5,807 nucleotides of DNA, from NCBI GenBank assembly GCA_003663045.1, contig QMZG01000079.1:1-5807 (forward strand), given 5' to 3'. Origin of the DNA: Candidatus Altarchaeales archaeon (GTDB lineage Archaea > Altiarchaeota > Altiarchaeia > IMC4 > QMZM01). A model generated the notes under the pieces. That model was given only the letters and a program-made list of their open reading frames with translations. It was not told the DNA's origin and ran no database searches. This document shows positions 1-5,591 of the stretch, one piece after another. The first letter of the stretch is position 1. Every line of letters starts with the position of its first letter. The position numbers were made by a program, and so were the translations under genes.

Positions 1-533
1 ATCATGACCTTCCTTATCCTTCCTTCAGCGCTATCTGGCAGGTCCCTTCTAACGCCTCCAGGACAGATGTAACCTGCGGGGTAAACCCTTCCACCGGTTA
101 TTAGCTCAAACAGATCCAGGATGTAGTCTCTGTATCCAAAGGCTATTTTAAACCCTGTATCAAAGCCAAGACCCATAGACATTGCACCATACCAGATTAA
201 ATGAGACTGGATTCTGGACAATTCTACCATTAATACCCTTATATATTTTGCCTTTTCTGGAATCTCCTCTTGAGTTAATTCATCAACCGCTTCTGCATGA
301 ATAAGATTCCAGTTTAGGGGCTCAAGGATGCAGAGTCTATCGGAGAGAACGGAATTCTGCATTGCATTTCTGTATTCCATAAGCTTTTCGAATCCTCTAT
401 GCAGATATCCCGGATCTGCCCTCGCCGAGACTACCCTCTCTCCCTCAATCCTCAGCCTGACCGAAAAGTTTCCAGATCCGGGATGGGCTGGTCCGAATAA
501 CAGTTCATACGAAGTAGGGTTTTTCTCTCTCAT
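1..533 (-). CDS. mbhL: Large (NuoD/MbhL-like) subunit of a membrane-bound oxidoreductase, 5' part only
   Basis: My translation of the reverse strand gives 177 codons before the left edge of the window, with no stop. The protein opens with GPAHPGSG (residues 14-21), then GYLHRGFEKLMEYRNAMQNS (43-61), an ELSRIQSHL helix (104-112) and GGVRRDLP (159-166), all hallmarks of the 49-kDa/NuoD/hydrogenase large-subunit family. The member would house the electron-acceptor site facing the J subunit. The N-terminal hydrogenase motif RxCGxC is here RLCILEP (67-72), so only one Cys (C68) remains and the CxxC nickel-ligand pair is absent. The His and Tyr that contact quinone in complex I align with Gly21 and Ile69. 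The C-terminal CxxC region is outside the window. I chose ATG at 533 because it puts GPxHP at the same distance from the start as in hydrogenase L subunits. An in-frame ATG at 542 would add MRK. The gene overlaps the end of mbhK by 29 nt. Confidence 0.9.
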   Translation of the reverse strand, partial: MREKNPTSYELLFGPAHPGSGNFSVRLRIEGERVVSARADPGYLHRGFEKLMEYRNAMQNSVLSDRLCILEPLNWNLIHAEAVDELTQEEIPEKAKYIRVLMVELSRIQSHLIWYGAMSMGLGFDTGFKIAFGYRDYILDLFELITGGRVYPAGYICPGGVRRDLPDSAEGRIRKVM

Positions 534-1002
534 TTTTCTCATCGTAATATTCTTCTCTTACGTATTCCCTCCAGTTGAAATCCTTCCTGAATGGTGGCTC
601 CTTATTCCAATCTTCCAGGAATAACGGGCTTAGGTCGGGATTTCCATTAAATTTAACCCCGAATAATTCGTGTAATTCCCTTTCGTGTATCTGGGCAGAT
701 TCACCCCATATGGGTGTAACGGACTCGATCTCTGGTTTATTTCTTGGGATCTTAGTCTTTACCGTTATGAGTATCTTGTCCCGATAGGACCAAAGATGAT
801 AGGTAAGCTCATAAACCTTCTCCTCTGGAAAATCCGTCACAGAGATTGCAGATAAATGCTCAAAATTCTCTTCATACAGGAATCTACAAAGCTTCATTAA
901 CCTTTTCCTTTTAACTGTTACCCAGATCCTCCTGTCTCTCTGCTTCTCTGCTTTAATTCCGAATTCTGATTCTATTTTTTTTATCAATTCCTTCTCATTC
1001 AT
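505..1002 (-). CDS. mbhK: NuoC/MbhK-like (30-kDa) peripheral subunit
   Basis: This 165-residue soluble protein is the 30-kDa (NuoC) subunit, which has no cofactor and helps hold the Fe-S subunit and the large subunit together in the peripheral arm. The family signature is clear at residues 107-132: EREL-HELFGV-KFNGNPDLSPLF followed by LEDW. The N-terminal half (about 1-85) has the expected alpha/beta pattern, with WVTVKRKRLMKLCRFLYEE typical of the family. Length is normal for archaeal K subunits. The start ATG overlaps the end of mbhJ by 8 nt (ATGAATGA) and has GGAG seven bases upstream. Its own end overlaps mbhL by 29 nt, so J, K and L are almost certainly translated as a set. The charged tail after about residue 145 (many Glu, Lys and Tyr) is not part of the conserved core. 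Confidence 0.93.
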   Translation of the reverse strand: MNEKELIKKIESEFGIKAEKQRDRRIWVTVKRKRLMKLCRFLYEENFEHLSAISVTDFPEEKVYELTYHLWSYRDKILITVKTKIPRNKPEIESVTPIWGESAQIHERELHELFGVKFNGNPDLSPLFLEDWNKEPPFRKDFNWREYVREEYYDEKNEREKPYFV

Positions 1003-1426
1003 CCTTCATCTCCAATACGTGCTTAAATATCTTCTCACATGCCTCAAAGACGGCTTCAGGTCTTGGTGGGCATCCCGGGATATATAAGTTCACTGGAAGA
1101 TAATCTTCGAGTCTTTTTATGGTATTGTATGAATCCCAGTACATGCCTCCCGTCATGGTACATGAACCCAATGCGATAACCACCTTTGGTTCTGGCATCT
1201 GTTCATAGATCCTCTTAGCTCTTTTTATGGATTTTAATGTCTGATATCCTGCAATGAATAGAACATCTGCATGTCTTGGCGTTCCAGTAACTATCATTCC
1301 AAATCGCTCCATGTCCCACCTCGAGCCAACCACCGGGATTAGTTCTGTGAATCCACAGGAGTTAAACCAGTTAAATACCCATATTGATCTTATAAGCCTC
1401 CTCAGTTTCTTTGCCTTGCTTACCAT
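995..1426 (-). CDS. mbhJ: NuoB/MbhJ-like small Fe-S subunit with an altered cluster-binding site
   Basis: This 143-residue protein belongs to the NuoB / hydrogenase small-subunit family, which carries the [4Fe-4S] cluster (N2 in complex I, proximal cluster in hydrogenases) that hands electrons to the site in the L subunit. Seen directly: SRWDMERFG (35-43), TGTPRHADVL (47-56), ALGSCTMTGG (85-94, Cys89) and IPGCPPRPEAV (116-126, Cys119). These supply two ligands. At the N-terminal site the sequence is FNSCGFTEL (21-29), with a single Cys24, where Mbh-type hydrogenases have CxxC and complex I has a tandem CC. The cluster therefore seems to have three Cys ligands. Cys130 lies in a helix and is an unlikely ligand. 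There is no transmembrane segment. The ATG at 1426 has GGTGA four bases upstream and lies 9 nt after the end of mbhI. It overlaps mbhK by 8 nt. Confidence 0.92.
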   Translation of the reverse strand: MVSKAKKLRRLIRSIWVFNWFNSCGFTELIPVVGSRWDMERFGMIVTGTPRHADVLFIAGYQTLKSIKRAKRIYEQMPEPKVVIALGSCTMTGGMYWDSYNTIKRLEDYLPVNLYIPGCPPRPEAVFEACEKIFKHVLEMKDE

Positions 1427-1435
1427 TTTCTCACC

Positions 1436-1759
1436 TCATAGGGCAATCAAGATAAGGATTATTGCCATTAATGCTATGAACCAGGCTACATAGTCATTCA
1501 CTATCCCTCGATGTAGACCTACCACCTTTTTGTAATAAAGCATTAAAGCCTCTGAAAATCCCCAGTACAGATTTTTGGCTTGAATTCTCTCTCCTGGAGG
1601 TGGATCCCCGGAAAAGAACGCCTCTCTCTGAACCCCCTTCCTGTAACCCCTCTCTCCTCTAAGCCAGATTAGATAAGATATGAAAAATATGAGCAATAAC
1701 GCTATCAGAAACCAGATAGGATTCCAGAATCCAACCTCTGTCTTTAATATGAGATTCAT
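1436..1759 (-). CDS. mbhI: MbhI-like small membrane linker subunit
   Basis: This 107-residue protein has one hydrophobic helix near the N-terminus (about 13-33), a hydrophilic middle with FFSGDPPP (48-55) and the diagnostic NLYWGF (63-68), and a second hydrophobic helix at the C-terminus (about 90-107). This pattern is that of the MbhI subunit of archaeal membrane-bound hydrogenases, which corresponds to the C-terminal part of NuoL-type antiporter subunits and ties the ion-pumping arm to the peripheral arm. Its place between the MrpD-like subunit and the NuoB-like subunit is the usual Mbh order and differs from Mbx operons, in which, as I recall them, a second large antiporter subunit follows H. 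The ATG overlaps the stop of mbhH in ATGA, with GAGG seven bases upstream. The protein is too short to be a pump on its own. Confidence 0.88.
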   Translation of the reverse strand: MNLILKTEVGFWNPIWFLIALLLIFFISYLIWLRGERGYRKGVQREAFFSGDPPPGERIQAKNLYWGFSEALMLYYKKVVGLHRGIVNDYVAWFIALMAIILILIAL

Positions 1760-3276
1760 AGTATCGCCTCGATATAATTTTTGGGATTGATCAAAGCCTT
1801 GGTAGCGGGTGTTATAATACTCTCTAAAACTAAATTGGGGAATAAACCGATGAAGATGATAGATAAAGCCAATATTCCCATCACAGCCAACATACTCCCG
1901 GGGATCTTCCTTAGTTCCTTGTCATATGGAATTCCGAGGAATATGGCAGAAAAGACCTTTACAAAAATGGCTAACATTAGGATACTGCCCAGAATTCCAA
2001 TAATCGCCAGTAATGGATTTAAATAATAAACGGATTCATAGATCATTAGCTTGGATGCGAAACCATTGAAGGGTGGTAAGCCGGAAACTGCACCCATCCC
2101 TATCAGGAAGAATACAGCCAGGGTTGGTTGAGAGTGTGCTAAACCCCCTATGCTCAGATCCCTCTTTCCCGTTAGGTAGAATATGGCTCCGGCTATCAGA
2201 AAGAGCAACCCCAGATCCAGTGTATCATTCAGGATATGAAACAGTCCCCCGGAGATGGCCGTAAAGCCAAATCCGGTCGGGGATGGAAATTCAACCAATC
2301 CGGAACCTACACCTAAGATTATGTATCCTATCTCCGCAATTCCGGAATAAGCAATTAGCCTCTGCAGGTTATTCTGAATTAATGCCATGCTAACACCTAA
2401 AAATATAGAGAGAATTCCCAGAATTGCCAGAATCCAGCCAAGAAGAACAGGATTTATTGCAAATATAGTGAATATTCTAAAAAGAACATAGAGGCTGACC
2501 AGGGCAGAGGTAAGGAGCAATACCGAAACTGGTGCAGGGGCCTCTCCGTAGGCATCTGGTTTCCACATATGTACTGGAACAGAACCTGCTTTTAATAAGA
2601 ATGCCGAGATTAACAGAGTTAAAGCAACCTTATCCAGGAAGGAACCTTGAATTGAATCCGCGATAGCTGCCATATTTAAAAGGTCATATTGTCCATACAA
2701 CAGACCTATTGCAAACAAAACCATCAAAGCACCTACTGAGGAGATAACCATGTATTTAAACGCTGATTCTAAGGCCTCACCCCTCTGAACATAAAAGGCT
2801 ATTAAGGCTGCAGAAGAGACTGACAGAATTTCAAGGAATACGAATAGATTGAAGAAATCTCCAGTCAGGGTTAAGCCTAACATTCCAGTTAAAAGCAATA
2901 GAAGCAGAGTATAGAATTTATCTAAGATCCTCTGCTCCTTCATAAAATTCAGACAGTATATAGCTACAATCAGAGTAATACTACTCGCTATCAGGGAGAT
3001 AAAGGCATTCATGGCATCCACTTCCAGGATAATTCGAACCGGAAACCCGGCTGGCGAAGTCAGTCCGGGAATCTCGGCTCCTAAGGTGTATGTACGAATT
3101 CCATTCCTTATTACATCGTAGCTTAAAAGAATGGCCAGGAATTCGATAGATATTAAGGCAATTATCATCTCGAAATTTCTGAGGAGAGAGTTCACCCTTC
3201 CCACAATGGGTGTAAGAAAAGCTGCCAGTAGGGGAATTGCTATTAATAAGATTGGTGCATGTTCAATTAATGTCAT
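1756..3276 (-). CDS. mbhH: MrpD/NuoN-like ion-translocating antiporter subunit (MbhH-like)
   Basis: This 506-residue polytopic membrane protein, with about 14 hydrophobic segments, is a proton/sodium-translocating subunit of the MrpD/NuoL/M/N family. Visible landmarks are NLFVFLEILSVSSAALIAF (143-161) with the conserved membrane Glu149, FLLKAGSVPVHMWKPDAY (226-243) with Lys229 and His236, the LQRLIAYSGIAEIGYI loop-helix (304-319), LFHILND (345-351), and SGLPPFNGFASKL (398-410) with Lys409. Glu149, Lys229 and Lys409 occupy positions known in this family for the proton path. The Lys usual in the eighth helix (LVVK-type) and the Lys of the NHALFKALLF-type helix are not present; the latter reads NDTLDLGLLF. 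An AGGAGG lies eight bases upstream of the ATG, the strongest Shine-Dalgarno of the operon, and the start overlaps the mbhG stop by 4 nt. It is the only full-size pump subunit in the window. Confidence 0.95.
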   Translation of the reverse strand: MTLIEHAPILLIAIPLLAAFLTPIVGRVNSLLRNFEMIIALISIEFLAILLSYDVIRNGIRTYTLGAEIPGLTSPAGFPVRIILEVDAMNAFISLIASSITLIVAIYCLNFMKEQRILDKFYTLLLLLLTGMLGLTLTGDFFNLFVFLEILSVSSAALIAFYVQRGEALESAFKYMVISSVGALMVLFAIGLLYGQYDLLNMAAIADSIQGSFLDKVALTLLISAFLLKAGSVPVHMWKPDAYGEAPAPVSVLLLTSALVSLYVLFRIFTIFAINPVLLGWILAILGILSIFLGVSMALIQNNLQRLIAYSGIAEIGYIILGVGSGLVEFPSPTGFGFTAISGGLFHILNDTLDLGLLFLIAGAIFYLTGKRDLSIGGLAHSQPTLAVFFLIGMGAVSGLPPFNGFASKLMIYESVYYLNPLLAIIGILGSILMLAIFVKVFSAIFLGIPYDKELRKIPGSMLAVMGILALSIIFIGLFPNLVLESIITPATKALINPKNYIEAIL

Positions 3277-3614
3277 CCTTTTAGCCTCCTTTTTTCAGAG
3301 TCAATACCTCCATAATGCTTATAAATGAGTGTGACAAGGGATAGCATTAAGGCAACTACAGCTATGTTTATTACAATGCTGGTCAGAGTCAAAGCTTGAG
3401 GTGTGGGCAAGACCATCTCCAGTTTAGGTGCGCTGGTAAAGATCGGGGCAACGCCCCCTTCCCTATAACCCAATTCAATCAAGAAGAGATTCACTCCAGA
3501 GCCAATGATGTTGATCCCCATCACTATCTTAATCAGGTTCCTCTTGAACAGGACTCCATATAGCCCAATGGCTATTAAAACTATAACCGCAATGAATGGA
3601 ATATTATGTAACAT
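3273..3614 (-). CDS. mbhG: MrpC/NuoK-like membrane subunit (MbhG-like)
   Basis: This 113-residue protein has three transmembrane helices (about 4-22, 27-48 and 75-98). The signatures are LYGVLFKRNLIKIVMGINII (18-37), a short turn and then NLFLI (42-46), and PTPQALTLTSIVI (70-82), the MrpC/MnhC form of the family motif that is usually DPxPQALxLTAIVI. MrpC is homologous to NuoK and packs beside the MrpD-like pump in the membrane arm. Length is normal for the family; the tail after about residue 100 is short, charged and cytoplasmic in character. The ATG lies inside the last codons of mbhF (11-nt overlap) with GAGGTGG six bases upstream, and the stop overlaps the start of mbhH. The first Asp of the usual DPxPQAL motif is replaced by Pro-Thr, a minor variation. 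Confidence 0.93.
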   Translation of the reverse strand: MLHNIPFIAVIVLIAIGLYGVLFKRNLIKIVMGINIIGSGVNLFLIELGYREGGVAPIFTSAPKLEMVLPTPQALTLTSIVINIAVVALMLSLVTLIYKHYGGIDSEKRRLKG

Positions 3615-4074
3615 CTTTTACCACCTCATTTCTTGAGCTGAAGTACATCACAAGCACTATTAGGGATAGAGCAGCTGAAACCTCTAAGCCAACTACCAGA
3701 TTCATCAGGGGGATTATGCCCCCCGTGTTGAGATACCCAGGATTAACTCCAGAGACAGAGGCTCCAAATATTTTCCCAGAGTTGGCGAGGAAGTTATGGA
3801 AAAAGGTTACAGAGATGCCCAGAAAAGCCAGGGAAATAAAAGCTAATAAAGCCATACTCTCAACTAATGAGAGAACATCCTGGTTCAATATCCCTTTAAT
3901 CCTCTCACCATAAGCTACAATAAAGAGAGCCGAGATAGTAGCTATAACTGCCCCTCCCTGAAAGCCCCCTCCGGGGGTTAGATGACCATGCATAATTACA
4001 TATAAGCCAAATATCATCCCTGGCACTATTAGTAAAGATGCAATGGTCCTTACGATTTTTGACATCTGATCCAT
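3604..4074 (-). CDS. mbhF: MrpB/MnhB-like membrane subunit (MbhF-like)
   Basis: This 156-residue protein has four predicted transmembrane helices (about 8-28, 40-57, 70-93 and 120-146). The highly conserved MnhB-domain motif HGHLTPGGGFQGGAV spans residues 29-43, and NTGGIIPLMNLVVGLEVSAA (116-135) matches the second conserved block of the family. It is an Mrp-antiporter-derived subunit of the membrane arm; in Mrp and Mbh complexes it is needed for sodium/proton exchange rather than for electron transfer. The ATG is 1 nt after the stop of the flavoprotein gene, and its AGGA Shine-Dalgarno lies within that gene's last codons, so translation of the two is probably coupled. In classical Mbh operons mbhE directly precedes mbhF, so the flavoprotein gene is an intervening element here. 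Confidence 0.94.
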   Translation of the reverse strand: MDQMSKIVRTIASLLIVPGMIFGLYVIMHGHLTPGGGFQGGAVIATISALFIVAYGERIKGILNQDVLSLVESMALLAFISLAFLGISVTFFHNFLANSGKIFGASVSGVNPGYLNTGGIIPLMNLVVGLEVSAALSLIVLVMYFSSRNEVVKDVT

Positions 4075-4075
4075 T

Positions 4076-5401
4076 TTAAATCCTATTTAATGCATCCTCT
4101 GCAGCTAAAACGATAGGTTCTGTAAATGGCAATGGGGATAATTCGGGATGGGCACAGTGGCTAAAGTGACAGAGATCCTCTATTCTCACACCTTTATGAA
4201 TCGCTAAGGAGAGCAGGTCTATCCTCTCATCTATCCCCTCCTTACCCCCAAAGACCTGGGCGCCAATTAATCTTTTAGTTTCTTTTTCAAACACAAGCTT
4301 GTTCTCTATGAATTCTGCCTCTCTCTGAGATGGATATTTATTCAGGGATTTTCCATATCCCACAACATATGGAATTCCTTCATCTCTTGCTTGTTTTTCT
4401 GTCAATCCAACCCTCCCTATAGCAGAATCAAAGAATGCGGTCACCGAGGGATTTACTATCCTGGGGAATTCCTCCCTTCCTCCGGCGGCGTTTGCTCCGG
4501 CGATTTTGCCCTCTAACACCGCTGTAGTCGCAAGTTGAGATGGAACCGGCTTTTTGGTAATAAATGATAAAGACTGGGCGCAATCACCACAGGCATAGAC
4601 ATCGTTAAGAGAGGTTCTACAATATTTATCAATTTTAATTCCAAATCTCCCTATCCTGCACCCGATTTCCTCTGCAAGTTCCGTATCTGCCCTCACTCCA
4701 GCAGAGATGACTACAAAATCTGCTGGAATTCTTTCACCTTCAATTGATACCTCCTCCACATTCTTTTCTCCCTCTATCGCACTTACCCCCTTTCCTAGAA
4801 GTACATTTATCCCCTTTTCCCTTAACACCAATTCTACCTTTTGACTGAATTCTTCATCATAAGCACCAGCCAGTAATTGCGAGGCTATCTCTACTATAGT
4901 GACATTCAAACCCTTTTTCCTGAGCAGGCTTCCAACCTCAACCCCAATCGCTCCCCCACCGATAATTACCGCATTCTCTGCCTTGTCAGAGACCCTTTTC
5001 AAATTTTTCGTATCCTCGGCATTTCTTAGGGTAAAGACATTCTTCAGTTTATTTCCCTGAATTCTGGGTATAAAGGGTTTAGCTCCAGTAGCCAGGATCA
5101 AGCGATCAAATGATATCTCTCTGTTATTCCTCGTCCAGGCAGTTTTCCTTTTATAATCAATACCTGTTACCCTATCAACTAAAACTGTAATTCCCTTTGA
5201 TCCAATCATCTCATCATCTGAATGAATTATGTCATTAAGTTTGACTTCACCGCCGATAACATATGGCTCAGAACATCTGATGATAATCCCCGGCTCATCC
5301 TTAACCATTGTGATTTTCAATTCTGGATCTATACCTTTAGCAGTTTGTCCAGCAATTATCCCCGCTGGGCCTCCACCAACAATCAGGATATCGGTTTTCA
5401 T
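4076..5401 (-). CDS. FAD/NAD(P)H disulfide or persulfide oxidoreductase (CoA-disulfide reductase / NADH oxidase type)
   Basis: This 441-residue two-dinucleotide-fold flavoprotein starts with the FAD fold ILIVGGGPAG (5-14). It has the single redox Cys43 in RCSEPY, the CxxPY-like site of CoA-disulfide reductases, NAD(P)H:sulfur reductases and NADH oxidases. Next come LILATGAKP (101-109) and the NAD(P)H fold VIIGGGAIGVEVG (145-157). Glu171, at the end of the second strand, favours NADH over NADPH. The second FAD motif is DVYACGDCAQ (267-276), and a dimerisation domain fills about 315-441. The tail is CHFSHCAHPELSPLPF (411-426). This resembles the HP-containing C-terminus of dihydrolipoamide-type reductases more than the YAPPFSP ending of sulfur/CoA reductases, so the electron acceptor is uncertain: CoA disulfide, a persulfide, another low-molecular-weight disulfide or O2. 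No signal peptide or membrane helix is visible. Length is normal. It sits inside the Mbh-like operon, 1 nt before mbhF. Its only purine-rich upstream stretch (GAGAGA) lies too close to the ATG to be a good Shine-Dalgarno. Confidence 0.88.
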   Translation of the reverse strand: MKTDILIVGGGPAGIIAGQTAKGIDPELKITMVKDEPGIIIRCSEPYVIGGEVKLNDIIHSDDEMIGSKGITVLVDRVTGIDYKRKTAWTRNNREISFDRLILATGAKPFIPRIQGNKLKNVFTLRNAEDTKNLKRVSDKAENAVIIGGGAIGVEVGSLLRKKGLNVTIVEIASQLLAGAYDEEFSQKVELVLREKGINVLLGKGVSAIEGEKNVEEVSIEGERIPADFVVISAGVRADTELAEEIGCRIGRFGIKIDKYCRTSLNDVYACGDCAQSLSFITKKPVPSQLATTAVLEGKIAGANAAGGREEFPRIVNPSVTAFFDSAIGRVGLTEKQARDEGIPYVVGYGKSLNKYPSQREAEFIENKLVFEKETKRLIGAQVFGGKEGIDERIDLLSLAIHKGVRIEDLCHFSHCAHPELSPLPFTEPIVLAAEDALNRI

Positions 5402-5408
5402 TCTCTCG

Positions 5409-5427
5409 TAAACTTTATTAAAGTTTA
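5409..5427. promoter_or_regulatory. Perfect 19-bp palindrome just upstream of the flavoprotein start
   Basis: The arms TAAACTTTA and TAAAGTTTA are exact reverse complements around a single central T. The near edge lies 7 bases upstream of the flavoprotein ATG, whose first base is position 5401. A perfect odd-length palindrome at this spot fits a dimeric repressor or activator site that would block initiation or ribosome access. A 9-bp A/T-rich stem in the mRNA leader is an alternative reading. The cognate regulator is not in the window. Confidence 0.5.
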
Positions 5428-5441
5428 ATCAAAGGTGCGGG

Positions 5442-5468
5442 AAATTGCGATGCTTTGCATCGTAATTT
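5442..5468. repeat. 12-bp hairpin with TTT loop
   Basis: AAATTGCGATGC (5442-5453) pairs with GCATCGTAATTT (5457-5468) across the loop TTT. Eleven pairs are perfect and one is G:T. On the transcribed minus strand the loop is AAA. It is followed by no T-run in the direction of transcription, so it does not look like an intrinsic terminator. Confidence 0.65.
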
Positions 5469-5474
5469 ATCACA

Positions 5475-5487
5475 CAACCGAAGGTTG
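5475..5487. repeat. 5-bp hairpin with GAA loop
   Basis: CAACC and GGTTG flank a GAA triloop. On the plus strand this is a C(GAA)G minihairpin, a type known to be unusually stable in single-stranded DNA. It is short and could be chance by itself; its closeness to the 5442-5468 hairpin is what makes it worth listing. Confidence 0.35.
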
Positions 5488-5564
5488 CGTCATATGCGCT
5501 CATTTCATTCGCTTACCCACACTTATTTATGGAATTTTAATCTTTGGGAATTTACAATGCATTA

Positions 5565-5585
5565 TGTGGGATTGAAAATCCCACA
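5565..5585. repeat. Perfect 9-bp hairpin with GAA loop, just after mbhE
   Basis: TGTGGGATT (5565-5573) and AATCCCACA (5577-5585) are exact reverse complements around GAA. It starts 7 bases after the mbhE stop in the direction of transcription and could act as a 3'-end or RNA-processing structure separating mbhE from the flavoprotein message. No U-rich tract follows on the minus strand, so a classical intrinsic terminator is not supported. Confidence 0.6.
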
Positions 5586-5591
5586 AATTCG

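Larger units (their letters stand above)
5402..5591. other. Non-coding gap with dense short hairpins between mbhE and the flavoprotein gene
   Basis: This is the only real gap in the operon; every other junction is an overlap or within about 10 nt. It contains a 19-bp palindrome next to the flavoprotein start, hairpins at 5442-5468, 5475-5487 and 5565-5585, and A/T-rich stretches such as the one around 5521-5540. No tRNA or convincing gene is seen. The longest plausible minus-strand reading frame I noticed is 24 codons (5429-5503). The gap probably holds the 5' leader and promoter of the flavoprotein-mbhF segment, but no archaeal TATA/BRE pair stands out enough to call. Confidence 0.6.

Noticed and set aside
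328..624. Plus-strand open frame of 98 codons
   Set aside because: It lies opposite mbhL and mbhK, has no family features and no Shine-Dalgarno; it is a shadow of the real minus-strand genes. The same holds for the other plus-strand frames at 575-787, 1254-1493, 1781-2026, 2073-2264, 3131-3328, 3596-3913 and 5222-5428.
1..1426. A functional H2-evolving [NiFe]-hydrogenase
   Set aside because: Gene order suggests Mbh, but the N-terminal CxxC of the large subunit and the CxxC of the small subunit are both missing, so a NiFe hydrogenase is not supported from what is visible.
4076..5401. NuoF-type NADH-input module of a complex I
   Set aside because: The protein has two Rossmann folds and a CxxPY redox Cys, typical of the disulfide reductase/NADH oxidase family; it lacks the FMN and Fe-S motifs of NuoF.
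5521..5540. Archaeal TATA box for the flavoprotein gene
   Set aside because: The stretch is A/T-rich (CCATAAATAAG on the minus strand) but more than 100 bases from the ATG, and other equally A/T-rich candidates exist, for example near 5462-5470; none has a convincing BRE.
5565..5585. Intrinsic terminator after mbhE
   Set aside because: The stem is good but no T-rich tract follows on the minus strand, so termination cannot be claimed.
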